A stretch of 46,782 bases of DNA from Bacteroides sp. Lineage in GTDB: Bacteria; Bacteroidota; Bacteroidia; Bacteroidales; Marinifilaceae. Below are positions 5,505 through 15,831 of the stretch, one piece after another. The stretch spans positions 1 to 46,782 of the forward strand of contig JAETOX010000011.1 in the NCBI GenBank assembly GCA_021771575.1. Reading direction: 5' to 3'. Both the position numbers and the translations under genes were made by a program. The notes beneath the pieces are model-generated. The model made no database searches. It had not been told where the DNA came from and worked only from the letters and a program-made list of their open reading frames with translations. Position 1 is the stretch's first letter. Every line of letters begins with the position of its first letter.

Positions 5505-7763
5505 ATGACGGCGACAGAGCATATCGATATACAGGGGGCTTACGAAAACAATTTAAAACACATTTCCCTGAAACTTCCCAAAAAGAAAATCACTATTTTT
5601 ACGGGAGTATCGGGTTCCGGGAAATCTTCTTTGGTATTGGATACCATTGCTGCCAAATCGCGTAGGGAGCTAAATGAAACTTTTCCCAGTTTTACACAGC
5701 AATATCTTCCCAAATATGGACGCCCCCATGTAGACAACATCGAAAATCTTCCGGTCGCTATCGTCATCGACCAACGCAAACCGGCTCCGAATGCCCGGTC
5801 GACGGTAGGTACCTATACCGATATCTACGCCTTGCTCCGGTTATTGTTCTCAAGAGTCGGTAAACCGTTTATCGGTTATTCGGATACTTTTTCTTTCAAC
5901 CATCCGCAAGGACGGTGTACCCGATGTGACGGCCTTGGTGAAATCAATGAATTAGACCCGCATAAACTGGTGGACTTCAATAAATCCCTGAATGAGGATG
6001 GTGTGATCAATTATGTGGCTTTCAAGCCGGGAGAGTGGCGTTGGATCCGCTATGCCCACAGCGGACTTTTCGATCTTAATAAAAAAATCAAGGATTATTC
6101 ACCAGAGGAACTGGAACTTTTTCTTTATTCTCCACAGATAAAATTAAAAAATCCACCGGCCAACTGGCCGAAAACCGCCAAATATGAAGGTCTGATTACC
6201 CGGATGTACCGGAGTATCATCCATTCGGATGAAGGGAAAATCCACCGGAAAATCCTGGAACCGATGGTCACCACGGGGATTTGCCCCGACTGTAAAGGGA
6301 CACGCCTGAATCAAACAGTATTGTCGTGCCGCATCGGAGGTAAAAATATCGCCGAAGTCACCGAATTTGCTATTCCGGAAATCATCCGGTGGCTACGCCA
6401 AATCGACGATCCCCTGGCTGCCGATCTCCGTCAGACGCTGATCACCCGACTGTCGGCCCTGGAAGAAATCGGACTGGGTTACCTGACTTTAAACCGGGGA
6501 ATGGGCACTCTCTCCGGCGGAGAAGCACAACGATGTAAAATTGCAAAATACATCAATTCTGCGTTATCGGATATCCTTTATATTTTGGACGAACCCAGTG
6601 TAGGCCTTCACAGCCACGACATTCATCTGCTGAAAGCATCTGTACGAAAATTGCGCGACCACGGCAATACTGTGCTTCTGGTTGAACATCATAAAGAAAT
6701 GATCCGGATAGCCGACCATATCGTGGATATGGGTCCCGGATCCGGCATGGAAGGAGGACAGATTTTGTTTGAAGGAGATTATCCGGGACTATTGAAAAGT
6801 GATACCCAAACCGGACGGATGATTGCAGAGAAGCTTCCCTTAAAAACCAAGGTACGTAAACCCTCGGGCTATTTTACCGTCGCACAGGCTCATGAACATA
6901 ATCTGAAACATCTCACGGTAAAATTTCCTTTGGGAGTGATGACGGTTATTGTCGGTGTTGCCGGTTCGGGCAAAAGTTCGCTGATGGAATGTTTCCGGGC
7001 AACCTATCCCGAAGAAGTCATTTACATCAGTCAAAAAAATATCGGTATCAGTCTTCGCTCTACCCCAGCCACTTACCTGGGGGTTGCCGACGATATCCGC
7101 AAGTTATTCGCCAAAGCAAGTGGCATGAACAGCAGCTTATTTACTTTCAATGGCAAAGGCGGATGTCCGGTATGTGGCGGGAAAGGCGTCATTGTTTCCG
7201 ATATGGCTTTTATGGATGCCATCGAAACTGTCTGTGAAGCCTGCGGAGGTCTGCGATATTCACCGGAAGCCCTGAATTACACCTTTGATGGGCTCAACAT
7301 TGCCGAGGTCATGGACCTGACGATCCGTAAAGCCTCGAGCCGTTTTGCGGGCACGATCATCAAAGATAAACTCAGCCCCTTGATGGATGTGGGATTAGGT
7401 TATCTTCATCTGAATCAGGCTCTCTCGACCCTCTCGGGAGGAGAATTGCAACGCCTGAAATTAGCCTCGTATCTGAATAGCCGCGGCAAAGTGTTCATTC
7501 TGGACGAACCGACAGACGGGCTTCATGTACAGGATATCCGCCGGATTATCGAACTTTTCGATTCTATGACCGACAAAGGCAATACTATCTTCCTGATAGA
7601 GCACAACCTGGACGTCCTTAAAGCCGCCGATTACGTCATCGAGCTCGGTCCGGGTGGCGGACACATGGGCGGGGAATTACTTTTCAGCGGAACACCCACC
7701 GCACTCTTACAGTGCCCGGTATCGGTGACCGCACCTTATCTCCGCCAGGAACTACCGGATTGA
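5505..7763 (+). CDS. UvrA-like ABC ATPase lacking the UvrB-binding domain
   Basis: This tandem ABC ATPase of the UvrA family has 752 residues against about 940 for true UvrA. The first half has Walker A GVSGSGKSS (34-42), a zinc-finger-like CTRCDGLGE, signature LSGGEAQR and Walker B ILDEP. The second half has GVAGSGKSS, paired CPVCGGKG and CEACGG cysteines, LSGGELQR and ILDEPTDGLH. After the first Walker A the protein passes directly to RSTVGTYTDIY and GKPFIG, without the segment that holds the UvrB-binding domain. This is the layout of UvrA2- or DrrC-type paralogues tied to drug resistance or DNA-adduct tolerance. It is therefore unlikely to serve ordinary nucleotide excision repair. Its stop is 3 bp from that of the convergent AsmA-like gene. 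Confidence 0.88.
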   Translation: MTATEHIDIQGAYENNLKHISLKLPKKKITIFTGVSGSGKSSLVLDTIAAKSRRELNETFPSFTQQYLPKYGRPHVDNIENLPVAIVIDQRKPAPNARSTVGTYTDIYALLRLLFSRVGKPFIGYSDTFSFNHPQGRCTRCDGLGEINELDPHKLVDFNKSLNEDGVINYVAFKPGEWRWIRYAHSGLFDLNKKIKDYSPEELELFLYSPQIKLKNPPANWPKTAKYEGLITRMYRSIIHSDEGKIHRKILEPMVTTGICPDCKGTRLNQTVLSCRIGGKNIAEVTEFAIPEIIRWLRQIDDPLAADLRQTLITRLSALEEIGLGYLTLNRGMGTLSGGEAQRCKIAKYINSALSDILYILDEPSVGLHSHDIHLLKASVRKLRDHGNTVLLVEHHKEMIRIADHIVDMGPGSGMEGGQILFEGDYPGLLKSDTQTGRMIAEKLPLKTKVRKPSGYFTVAQAHEHNLKHLTVKFPLGVMTVIVGVAGSGKSSLMECFRATYPEEVIYISQKNIGISLRSTPATYLGVADDIRKLFAKASGMNSSLFTFNGKGGCPVCGGKGVIVSDMAFMDAIETVCEACGGLRYSPEALNYTFDGLNIAEVMDLTIRKASSRFAGTIIKDKLSPLMDVGLGYLHLNQALSTLSGGELQRLKLASYLNSRGKVFILDEPTDGLHVQDIRRIIELFDSMTDKGNTIFLIEHNLDVLKAADYVIELGPGGGHMGGELLFSGTPTALLQCPVSVTAPYLRQELPD

Positions 7764-7766
7764 GGC

Positions 7767-10700
7767 TTATTCTTTTTCTTTCCTCAGCATTTCGCGCATC
7801 CGCTGTCGGAGATCGAGCTGAGTACTATCGACTTTCGCTTTACGTGAAGGGATAAAGAGGTCTTTGTATTTTGCCTTCGTTATATGAAACTTCATTTTCT
7901 CAAGCGAACCCGAAAGATCTACCCCTGCCTTGAAAGGCAAAGGAGATTTCAGAACCGAGATATGGTAATTAAAAGTCATGTCGATGTTGTGCTTTCCCCC
8001 CACAGCAGCCTTATACCGGTCGATTTCCACCAGAAAAGGAAAGATTTCTATCGTCCCGTCTTTTACCCTCAAATCGACAGAGATACTATCAATCATATTC
8101 CGTTTCTTATTTTTAAACATCAACATTTTAGATATCTCGGCAAAAGTCTCACCATCCATCAGCACCAGACTATGGCCATCGAGATAAGCTGCAGCACGCA
8201 AGGTAGGTAAATCGATCATCATTGTCGAATCGAGCCAGGCATCGGCAGCGATGCGAAAATCGACTACTCCTTCGAACGATCGCAGCATCGGAAACAAAGT
8301 ATCCAAAGAAGGCATCAGATGCACCAGGCTGTCGACCCGGATATCATGCATCTGCAAATCAAAACCGGAATAAGCCCGGAGTGTATCGGTAGCCCGATAA
8401 AGGGCCGAAGTTCTCATATTAGCTGCTGACGAACGTAACTCCAGATCGGAAAGCTGAATACATTGATTGCGCATCACCACTTCTCCATGGATACTGTCCA
8501 GACACAATTTACCGAATTTTATCCGCTGGATATCGGTTTGGAAAGTAAAATCAATTCCATCAGGTACGACGAACAAAGCGTTTTGTGTTTCATAATCAGT
8601 CGAATCACTAACTACCGCCACCTGGTCGATATCGTCTTCTTCTCCACTGATGGTATCCCTGAAACCGGCATTTACGCGGGCCATATAAGCCGTACCCCGA
8701 TCCAATGCACGCATCAGCTGATTGCAATCGACCAAGTTGGAAGTAACGATAAGTTCAGCTTTGAGTTCTTCTTTTTTGAAAAAGGCCTTTCTCAAATTCG
8801 ACACACTACCGGTCAACCGGAGATCGGAACGCCCTAGTTTTACCACCGCCGAATCTAACTGAATCTCATTGCGGTCGAAACGTAAACGGGTTCCCGGCAT
8901 TTGAATCCGAACAGGGAAATAAGGTGTATAAGCCCGCATCCCCCGGAATTCGATACTACCCGTAGGAATCCAGAAATCGGTATTACGGCGGCTCCGAACA
9001 GCCCGAAGCTGTACTTCCGCTTTAGCAAAATTCAAGCGGTTGCCCATGGCACGCAACCGCAGGCTATCAACCTGCAACTCGCCCTCGACCCGAGGTACTT
9101 TTTTATTCTTTTCAGAAGGCGACAAAGCTGCTTTGGCATGCGCACTTTTCAAGCCCACCAGCAAAGTATCCCGGACGATAAACAGCGTACGTCCAAGATG
9201 CAGGGTTGAATTCACAGAAGCGACAATGGAAGTATCCCGCAAAGGAGAAGTCCGCAAAGCCAGATAAGTGGTGTCCATCAACAGACGTACTTTTTTCCTG
9301 ACATGAATATCCAATCCCGAGTATCCCACAATGCCATTCAACAAATCCGTTCCCTGCACAGTTTTGGTATTTTTTCGGTTAGAAGCGAAAGTTACACCGG
9401 CTGATTTTACGTTCATCACGATACTGTCTTTCGGCACAAAAATGCGAATATCTTTCATTTGGCACCATCCCCCCACTTTCAATTTCCCATAGTCGGCATT
9501 TTTCACATCTTCGACCAATACATCGGCTTTTAGAGAAGTATTCAGCATCCCCTCGCACGTAATTCCTTCGGCTAAAGGGAAAATACGGGTCAAATCAGCA
9601 AAATTCACGATGGCATCGATCTTCGCTTTCACTGTAGGCATAGTCAACAAACGTTCTGCATTCCCTTCTATATCCACATCTACTCCTCCCCCTTTTACAC
9701 AGAAATGACGTAAATCGACATACGATTCCTGTTCTTTCTGCAAATCGATAAAAGCAAATAAATCTATATTCAAACTATCGATTTTCGAGGGCATTCCGGC
9801 ATAAGCGATATAACCGTCCCTGATCCTGAACTCTGAAGTCAGTAAAGGAATATTTTTCTTACCATATAAACCTTTGATTTCTCCCTGACACCAAACATTC
9901 CCCCGAACCTCTACATTTTCCGTTTTCCGTAAAATAGTGTCTGGCACCAGGTCCAGAAGCGTTTTTAAGGAAGGTATATGAATACCATATTTCACATCTA
10001 CCCCGATAGTACGATTCACGGTATCTCCCCGGAAGGTGCCACCAGCGCCGAAACGAATACCATTGACATCGAATACTGCTTTATCCAAGGTGTAAAGCAA
10101 AGAATCGCGGTTGATCTTCATCCCGGTTTCCACCCCTAAAGTCAGATGTTTTACCAACAATTGCCCATTCTGCCAAAACAAAATATCCTGGGTAGAGAAT
10201 TTTACTTTCAGACGTGACCTTCGTTTTCCGAGAAAACCGTCCAAGCCAAGATTCAATCCCGACAAACGGGTATACAAATGAGTGTTCCGATCATCGAATG
10301 TCAAAAATCCGTCGGTGATACGAATATTCCGTAAACGGATACCCGTCGCCCACTCTGTCGAATCGTTCGTAACAGAATCTGCAACGGGAATTTCCTGAGC
10401 CGTAGTATCCAAAGGCAAACGCAGGATATCCCAATTCGCCAATCCGGTGGAATCGATATAAGCATAGATATGAGGCCGTTCCAATACAAAATCTTTGACT
10501 ACGATGCGTTTTTTAGTTAAATAAGCCATGGGATTCACGGTCAGCAAACAGGAACGCACATTCATCAACGAATCGCAAGCCCGGGGTATATTCCCATTTG
10601 CAGGATCACGAAAAGCTCCGGAAACGACTACTGCATCGTCTACCCGGATGCCCAGATCCGGGAAAGTGGAAAAAAAGGTAAGTTCGATATTCCCGAAACT

Positions 10701-10883
10701 CAACTCTCCATTCAGATATTGGCGGGCAGTTTTTTCTATCACCGGAGTCAGCTTTTCCGGCGTAAATATAAAATTAATGACTACTCCGATTCCTGCCATC
10801 ACCAGCAGTAATAACGACAAAAGAGAGCCCAACGTCCACTTGATAACCTGTCCGGCTCTTGATTTTTTCACACATTCCGACAT
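7767..10883 (-). CDS. AsmA-like / TamB-related envelope protein
   Basis: The 1,038-residue protein has one N-terminal transmembrane helix (about 17-40). A long beta-rich periplasmic region follows, with repeated short strands, as in AsmA-like bridge proteins. The N-terminal EKTARQYLNGELSFGNIELTFFSTFPDLGIRVDD is the diagnostic AsmA start (two halves, about 49-66 and 67-83). The C-terminal FNYHISVLKSPLPFKAG with SGSLEKMKFHI matches the usual AsmA tail. Members carry or organise lipid transport between inner and outer membranes. It is the last gene of the envelope run, 19 bp after NamZ. Confidence 0.88.
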   Translation of the reverse strand: MSECVKKSRAGQVIKWTLGSLLSLLLLVMAGIGVVINFIFTPEKLTPVIEKTARQYLNGELSFGNIELTFFSTFPDLGIRVDDAVVVSGAFRDPANGNIPRACDSLMNVRSCLLTVNPMAYLTKKRIVVKDFVLERPHIYAYIDSTGLANWDILRLPLDTTAQEIPVADSVTNDSTEWATGIRLRNIRITDGFLTFDDRNTHLYTRLSGLNLGLDGFLGKRRSRLKVKFSTQDILFWQNGQLLVKHLTLGVETGMKINRDSLLYTLDKAVFDVNGIRFGAGGTFRGDTVNRTIGVDVKYGIHIPSLKTLLDLVPDTILRKTENVEVRGNVWCQGEIKGLYGKKNIPLLTSEFRIRDGYIAYAGMPSKIDSLNIDLFAFIDLQKEQESYVDLRHFCVKGGGVDVDIEGNAERLLTMPTVKAKIDAIVNFADLTRIFPLAEGITCEGMLNTSLKADVLVEDVKNADYGKLKVGGWCQMKDIRIFVPKDSIVMNVKSAGVTFASNRKNTKTVQGTDLLNGIVGYSGLDIHVRKKVRLLMDTTYLALRTSPLRDTSIVASVNSTLHLGRTLFIVRDTLLVGLKSAHAKAALSPSEKNKKVPRVEGELQVDSLRLRAMGNRLNFAKAEVQLRAVRSRRNTDFWIPTGSIEFRGMRAYTPYFPVRIQMPGTRLRFDRNEIQLDSAVVKLGRSDLRLTGSVSNLRKAFFKKEELKAELIVTSNLVDCNQLMRALDRGTAYMARVNAGFRDTISGEEDDIDQVAVVSDSTDYETQNALFVVPDGIDFTFQTDIQRIKFGKLCLDSIHGEVVMRNQCIQLSDLELRSSAANMRTSALYRATDTLRAYSGFDLQMHDIRVDSLVHLMPSLDTLFPMLRSFEGVVDFRIAADAWLDSTMMIDLPTLRAAAYLDGHSLVLMDGETFAEISKMLMFKNKKRNMIDSISVDLRVKDGTIEIFPFLVEIDRYKAAVGGKHNIDMTFNYHISVLKSPLPFKAGVDLSGSLEKMKFHITKAKYKDLFIPSRKAKVDSTQLDLRQRMREMLRKEKE

Positions 10884-10902
10884 GACGCCACCGTAATTAT
10901 AC

Positions 10903-12063
10903 TCACTTATAGATCAAATATTTTTCCCGTATCCGACAGAATTTTTCCAACTGAGCCTCCCAATGATGACGAATCTCTTCTTCCCCTTTCCCTGCTTCGA
11001 TATCCTGACGAAGCCGGGCATTTCCGGCCAATTTGTCAAAAAAAGAAGTAAAAAAAGGAGTTTCACCCGTGTAATTACAGTAAGCAGTCAGTAACCAATC
11101 CAGCCGCAGTCGCCGGCCTTTTCTAACCGCTTCGTACTGATTCCGCAGGTCCATACCATAACAGGTTTGTCCCAAACATTTAGGGTTCTTGCTCATTCCG
11201 GGTATACTACGGGGAATAAAAGAGTAAGGCATATTCTTCAATCGAGGATGGCCGAAAACCTGAAAAGGGGTATCGGTACCCCGGCCTTCGCTCACCACAG
11301 TGCCCTCGAACAAACATACCGACGGGTATAACATGACCGATATTTTATCGGGCAGATTAGGCGAAGGTCTGCAAGGCAGTTCCACCGTCTCTTCCCGCTG
11401 CCAGTTGCGGCAAGGAATCACGGTCAGTTGACATTGCACACCTTGAGCCAACCATTTCTCCCCATTGATCATCCGGGCATATTCCCCGATGGTCATCCCA
11501 TAAACGACAGGCACAGGGTGCATGCCTACAAAAGATTTGTATTTTGTTTCCAGCACAGGGCCATCCACATAAAAAGCATTGGGATTGGGCCGATCCATCA
11601 CGATCAGCGGAATATGGTTCTCCGCACAGGCTTCCATCACATAATGCAAAGTCGAAAGGTAGGTATAAAAACGTACTCCCACGTCCTGCATGTCGAAAAT
11701 CATCAGCTCGATCCCCTGTAAATCTACAGGCAAAGGCTTTTTCTTTTTCCCATACAGGGAAACCACCGGTAATCCCGTAGCAGCATCCCGGCAATCGCCC
11801 ACACTTTCGCCGGCATCGGCATCTCCGCGAAACCCATGTTCCGGACAAAAAATACGAACCAAGCGAACTCCCTGCTTCTGCAAAAAATCCACACTATGCA
11901 CATAACCGTCGGCCGTACTCACAACAGAAGTCTGATTGGCCACAATGCCAACACATTTATCTGTCAACCGACTCCGGTAAGAGGCCCAATCTTCTATCCC
12001 CGGGGATACAGCCCATGCCGTACTCCAGGTCAACACACCCCATATTATTAAAATACATCTCAT
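10903..12063 (-). CDS. namZ: DUF1343 / NamZ-type exo-beta-N-acetylmuramidase
   Basis: DUF1343 proteins (GH171, NamZ) release N-acetylmuramic acid from the ends of peptidoglycan sugars during cell-wall recycling. This 386-residue protein has a signal peptide (about 1-19) and the conserved FCPEHGFRG segment at about 72-80, with Glu75 and His76 in the predicted active site. DMQDVGVRFYTY, DRPNP and SEGRGTDTPF follow, all characteristic of the family. A longer frame starts with TTG at 12072. The ATG at 12061-12063 gives a clean signal peptide and is preferred. It follows DUF4837 by 23 bp in one transcription unit. Confidence 0.88.
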   Translation of the reverse strand: MRCILIIWGVLTWSTAWAVSPGIEDWASYRSRLTDKCVGIVANQTSVVSTADGYVHSVDFLQKQGVRLVRIFCPEHGFRGDADAGESVGDCRDAATGLPVVSLYGKKKKPLPVDLQGIELMIFDMQDVGVRFYTYLSTLHYVMEACAENHIPLIVMDRPNPNAFYVDGPVLETKYKSFVGMHPVPVVYGMTIGEYARMINGEKWLAQGVQCQLTVIPCRNWQREETVELPCRPSPNLPDKISVMLYPSVCLFEGTVVSEGRGTDTPFQVFGHPRLKNMPYSFIPRSIPGMSKNPKCLGQTCYGMDLRNQYEAVRKGRRLRLDWLLTAYCNYTGETPFFTSFFDKLAGNARLRQDIEAGKGEEEIRHHWEAQLEKFCRIREKYLIYK

Positions 12064-12086
12064 ATCCACCAACCAGACTCCAGCGT

Positions 12087-13112
12087 CTATTTTTCCGTCT
12101 TTCCTTCTTCGGAATAATCGAGTTGCATAGAGAACACAATACTTTCTACCTGACGCAACATATTCCGTTTTTTGCCATCAGGCGCATACACATAGCCCAT
12201 CATATAAATGATCCGGCTGTTCTTCTGATCCAAGACCACATTCAACACAAAAGGCCCTCCCATAAAATCATTTTCTGTAATCCAAAGTCCTTTTATCAGT
12301 ATAGCATAATGAACTCCTTCATATTGATAATTAGCAGCCGTCATCGGCGTTACCATATCAAGGGCCATCCAAGTACTGTCAAGCGGTCCAGGAATGAATT
12401 TTTTCAATTCTTCGTTTACCCGTTGCAGGATAACCTGATAATCGAGCTGGCTCTCATGCTCATAGGGTTCTTCAAAGAAAACAATCCCCTTACTGTCGAC
12501 CCGGGTTTCGGAAGATATCCACACAAAATCGGCCGTATCTTTATTGACTGTGTAGCCACCGGGGCAATACAACAATAAATCGTATTTATCCTTAAACAGA
12601 TTGAATATTTTGGTATTCACTGTTTTCTTATATACATCGATCAGTCGGTCCCGTTCGGCTTTCAAGAACACACCCATGATTTTCTCTTTATTGGCATCGA
12701 AAATTTTATAAAATTCTTCGGTATTAGGAGCAGAAATTTTGAACAGCTTCTGGCTGCGTGCCCAGGGGCTATCATGATAAACCAAAGTAGCCGTATCCAC
12801 CTTGCTCGAAATATATACCAACAACACATTGCGATGAGATTTGACATTTTTCTCAAAGCTGGCCGGAGGCAGGTTAATCAGGCTAAAAATCGGTTCAGGC
12901 TGAGGCAAGCCGAGTTGTGGTTGTGCAAAAAAATGCTTCACCGTATCTCCTACCGCTCCATCCCACAATGCTTTCGGCATAATCACCAATATTTCGTTCG
13001 TCGCTCCGGTCACCGGAGCCAATGCCGCCTTTCTTCCTCCCCCATCCTTGCAGGAACAGAAAGACAAAGCAACTATTCCTATTAAAGAAATAATAAACAG
13101 TATTTTTTTCAT
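12087..13112 (-). CDS. DUF4837 family lipoprotein
   Basis: The 341-residue protein has an N-terminal lipoprotein signal (hydrophobic residues 4-18, candidate lipid-anchor cysteines at 19 and 21). The body matches the Bacteroidetes DUF4837 family, with GATNEILVIMPKALWDG near 36-52 and LITENDFMGGPFV-like and MGYVYAPDGKKRNMLRQVE segments near the end. The function is unknown; the family is confined to Bacteroidetes and probably faces the periplasm. It lies in the same run as DUF3108 and NamZ, which suggests envelope maintenance. Confidence 0.82.
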   Translation of the reverse strand: MKKILFIISLIGIVALSFCSCKDGGGRKAALAPVTGATNEILVIMPKALWDGAVGDTVKHFFAQPQLGLPQPEPIFSLINLPPASFEKNVKSHRNVLLVYISSKVDTATLVYHDSPWARSQKLFKISAPNTEEFYKIFDANKEKIMGVFLKAERDRLIDVYKKTVNTKIFNLFKDKYDLLLYCPGGYTVNKDTADFVWISSETRVDSKGIVFFEEPYEHESQLDYQVILQRVNEELKKFIPGPLDSTWMALDMVTPMTAANYQYEGVHYAILIKGLWITENDFMGGPFVLNVVLDQKNSRIIYMMGYVYAPDGKKRNMLRQVESIVFSMQLDYSEEGKTEK

Positions 13113-13149
13113 AACTTCTATTTTTTACTGCCAAGCAGTGTGAATTCTT

Positions 13150-13929
13150 CTACTTCGTTCCCGGTTCGTTGATTTTACTGGCAGACCAATCCAGTATTCC
13201 TTTTACCGACCCGACCAATATCTTCGACTCTACCATAAGGGGTAAGCGATATTCGTCTTTACTGACCCAGATTTTCATATTTTCGCCTCCTTTAAATACT
13301 TCTCCTTCCACCAACAAAGGCGAAAATAAATAACATTCCTGACGTTTTCCAGCAATTTTCGCTTTAGTTATTCCCAAATAACGGATATAAAGATCATATA
13401 TCTTGCTATCGATCAAAATCCGGATCGGAATGAGATCATTTTTCTGGTATTTATCGAAATCGAGCTCCCGGGTCATCCAGGCCACCGACAACATATCAAA
13501 AGTACGGGGCAACAATTTCACCGTATCCGTACGCCGATACTTCCCAATCCGATGGACATCCCCCAGCACCACCGAATCCTGATAATTGAATACATAATCA
13601 AAAGTCTTATGATAGTTCCCCTCATGTGCCTTTCTGGAAAATTCATAGGGTATATAGGTATCCTTGTCATAATGAGAAATTAAAGTATCCCGAATGGTAA
13701 AAATCCAATCCCAGGAAGGCAAAGAAGAACCGACAGCTTTCAACTGTTCCGCATTCGGATATTTTTCTGAAGGTGTCAGCGAAAATTCCATTTTTCCGGC
13801 CTTTACCCATAAAAATCCCCAATTATAATACCCGGTATATACCAGTTCTTCCACTGGTGGATACTTCGACTGTGAAAAAAGCGATAAACCTCCCCCCAAC
13901 AGCAACATCAATAACCAAACTCTTTTCAT
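13150..13929 (-). CDS. DUF3108 domain-containing secreted protein
   Basis: The 259-residue protein has a signal peptide (about 1-19) followed by a DUF3108 fold. It begins VEELVYTGYYNWGFLWVKAGKMEFSL near residue 26, typical of this beta-barrel-like family. RYLGITKAKIAGKRQECYLFSPLLVEGEVFKGGENMKIWVS, the conserved late segment, occurs near 185-225. DUF3108 proteins are periplasmic or outer-membrane associated and have no settled function. It starts 6 bp after the Ig-like lipoprotein stop, so the two are cotranscribed. Confidence 0.82.
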   Translation of the reverse strand: MKRVWLLMLLLGGGLSLFSQSKYPPVEELVYTGYYNWGFLWVKAGKMEFSLTPSEKYPNAEQLKAVGSSLPSWDWIFTIRDTLISHYDKDTYIPYEFSRKAHEGNYHKTFDYVFNYQDSVVLGDVHRIGKYRRTDTVKLLPRTFDMLSVAWMTRELDFDKYQKNDLIPIRILIDSKIYDLYIRYLGITKAKIAGKRQECYLFSPLLVEGEVFKGGENMKIWVSKDEYRLPLMVESKILVGSVKGILDWSASKINEPGTK

Positions 13930-13935
13930 AATTTT

Positions 13936-15801
13936 CTACTTTTCACTTTCTTCATTATACGATTTCCTTAAATCAAATTCCTGCTCGATATCGAAATTTT
14001 GTTTTACGCTGATTTCAGCAGGCAGATAAATAATTTCTTCCGGTTGTTGCTTTTTCAAATACAATCCAGTATCCCATTTTCCATTCCCGTTGGCATCCAG
14101 TATAGCGCGCAATTTATATTTTCCTTCGGGGAGGAGCTCAAAAACAACTTCTTCGTCTTTATTCACCGCAGCTTCCCGGACTACTGTATACTTCCGCTTT
14201 CCATTTTCCGATTTGCTGTTTTCCGATTTATACATTTGAATAATTGTATTTCCCTGTATACCTTTTACAGAAAGAATAAGTTTCCCATAATACTCTTCTG
14301 TACGGACTTTAAATTTCTTTTCGAATTTATTATTAAATCTACCGTATAAATCGTAAACGGTAGCAGAATCGAGTTGCAAATGGTATTCCTGCCCGGCCTT
14401 CCAGTCGGCATCGACATATACCCGGCGAATTTTCAGGCTATCTTCCGACAAAGTATATGCTACATTTTCAAAAACAGTATCCACTTTCTGAGATAATTTC
14501 AACCCCTGAAGCGTGCTTTTATCGATCGGTCGGTCAAATTCCAGAAACAAGCGTCCCTTGAGGTCCAAGTCGCCGCTTACATTGGATTTGATATCGAGAA
14601 AAGTAATGGCTGACGCTTCTTCTTTCTTTTTCCCTTTCCGTTCGGTTTCTTTTTTCTCTTTAAACGTATAACGGGAGGTATCTGCATACATGACATGCCG
14701 GCCGGTACTATCGGAACGGAAATAGGAAAGAATGACGTTCAGTGTATCCCGCTTATATACACTGGAATCCCGGATCCATAAAGTAATGGTATCGTTGCCT
14801 GCCGTATGTTCCTTCAGATACCAATTCCGAGGCAGCGGTTCGGTCGTCGTAGTATCCCAGAGGCGGGCTTCGAACTGGTTCTCTCCCGGAATACTGAAAA
14901 CAAAGTCGAGACGCTCACGACTCTTACGCTCGTCATCGGTCATGTACAATTGCGTCAGTTTTTCCTGAAACAAACGAAGGTAAAGGTTATTGGGGCCGTA
15001 AGCCAGGAATTCGGAGGTAACGATACTGTCGGAAGTGAGGGTATCCTGTCCCACAATCTTATCGATCACCTTAAAGGTATCCGTCCGTACGACAGGCATC
15101 ACGACCGGCCGCACCAAGGTATCCAGATAAGCGAACATCTCCGCCTCGGGAGTATATTTATAATCCCGATTGGCATCCTCAATGGCTACGACACGATAAA
15201 GGGTGTCCCTCAGATTCGTGATCCGGAAAAAACCGGAGCTGTCTGTCCGGGCAACATAGTCAGGAATAGAAGTCAAAGGCATGGAGTCATTCAGATTGGA
15301 ATACAACTCTACATACATGTTCAACACCGGTTCTCCCGATTCAGCATTCACGACATTTCCACTCAACTCGAGCGTATCCACGATATCTCCTGTCGAAAAT
15401 ACATACCGATAGAAACCCAGCGGGTTCCCTTCATTGTAATCGGAAATAGCATCGGCAAAATCTAAACTATAAGTCGTATTGGGCTTCAACGAATCACCCA
15501 AATCCACCTGTACATATTTTCCCTTCAAATGTACTTTGGGTTTCTTTTTCAGCGGGGGTGAAATGATGAATTTTTCATTGATATCCTTAAGCTGGACAAA
15601 TTCATCAAAATAAATATTAACCCGCTTCTTACTGAAATTCCGGGTATAGGACACAGGATCTTCCAAAATGACTTTGGGAGGAGTGGTATCTTTAGGTCCT
15701 CCCTCGGGATATCCCCGGTTGGCGCAGGCATATATAAGCAGGGCAACGAAGATCATTCCCAACCAATCCCATCTTTTAAACGTGTGCTGATTTGTATCCA
15801 T
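13936..15801 (-). CDS. Ig-like (BIG_5) domain lipoprotein
   Basis: The 621-residue protein has a hydrophobic segment (about 16-25) ending in Cys26 (IYACANRG), a likely lipoprotein anchor. An Ig-like domain with GGPKDTTPPKVILEDP and FDEFVQLKDINEKFIISPP follows, the hallmark start of this Bacteroidetes family. A carboxypeptidase-regulatory-like fold comes next (VDTLELSGNVVNAESGEPV near 135-155) and more beta domains after it. A second ATG at residue 16 would give a more compact lipoprotein signal. It is the first gene of a five-gene envelope unit, with an exact -7 promoter element 31 bp upstream. Confidence 0.82.
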   Translation of the reverse strand: MDTNQHTFKRWDWLGMIFVALLIYACANRGYPEGGPKDTTPPKVILEDPVSYTRNFSKKRVNIYFDEFVQLKDINEKFIISPPLKKKPKVHLKGKYVQVDLGDSLKPNTTYSLDFADAISDYNEGNPLGFYRYVFSTGDIVDTLELSGNVVNAESGEPVLNMYVELYSNLNDSMPLTSIPDYVARTDSSGFFRITNLRDTLYRVVAIEDANRDYKYTPEAEMFAYLDTLVRPVVMPVVRTDTFKVIDKIVGQDTLTSDSIVTSEFLAYGPNNLYLRLFQEKLTQLYMTDDERKSRERLDFVFSIPGENQFEARLWDTTTTEPLPRNWYLKEHTAGNDTITLWIRDSSVYKRDTLNVILSYFRSDSTGRHVMYADTSRYTFKEKKETERKGKKKEEASAITFLDIKSNVSGDLDLKGRLFLEFDRPIDKSTLQGLKLSQKVDTVFENVAYTLSEDSLKIRRVYVDADWKAGQEYHLQLDSATVYDLYGRFNNKFEKKFKVRTEEYYGKLILSVKGIQGNTIIQMYKSENSKSENGKRKYTVVREAAVNKDEEVVFELLPEGKYKLRAILDANGNGKWDTGLYLKKQQPEEIIYLPAEISVKQNFDIEQEFDLRKSYNEESEK

Positions 15802-15831
15802 CCCTTATCTCTTTTTTCTTAACTTAGTTTA

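Noticed and set aside
11357-11848. 163-codon cysteine-rich minus-strand frame
   Set aside because: It lies out of frame inside namZ, and its cysteine-rich composition is a frame artefact.
14806-15465. 219-codon plus-strand frame opposite the Ig-like lipoprotein
   Set aside because: It is antisense to a gene with a lipoprotein signal and known Ig-like motifs.
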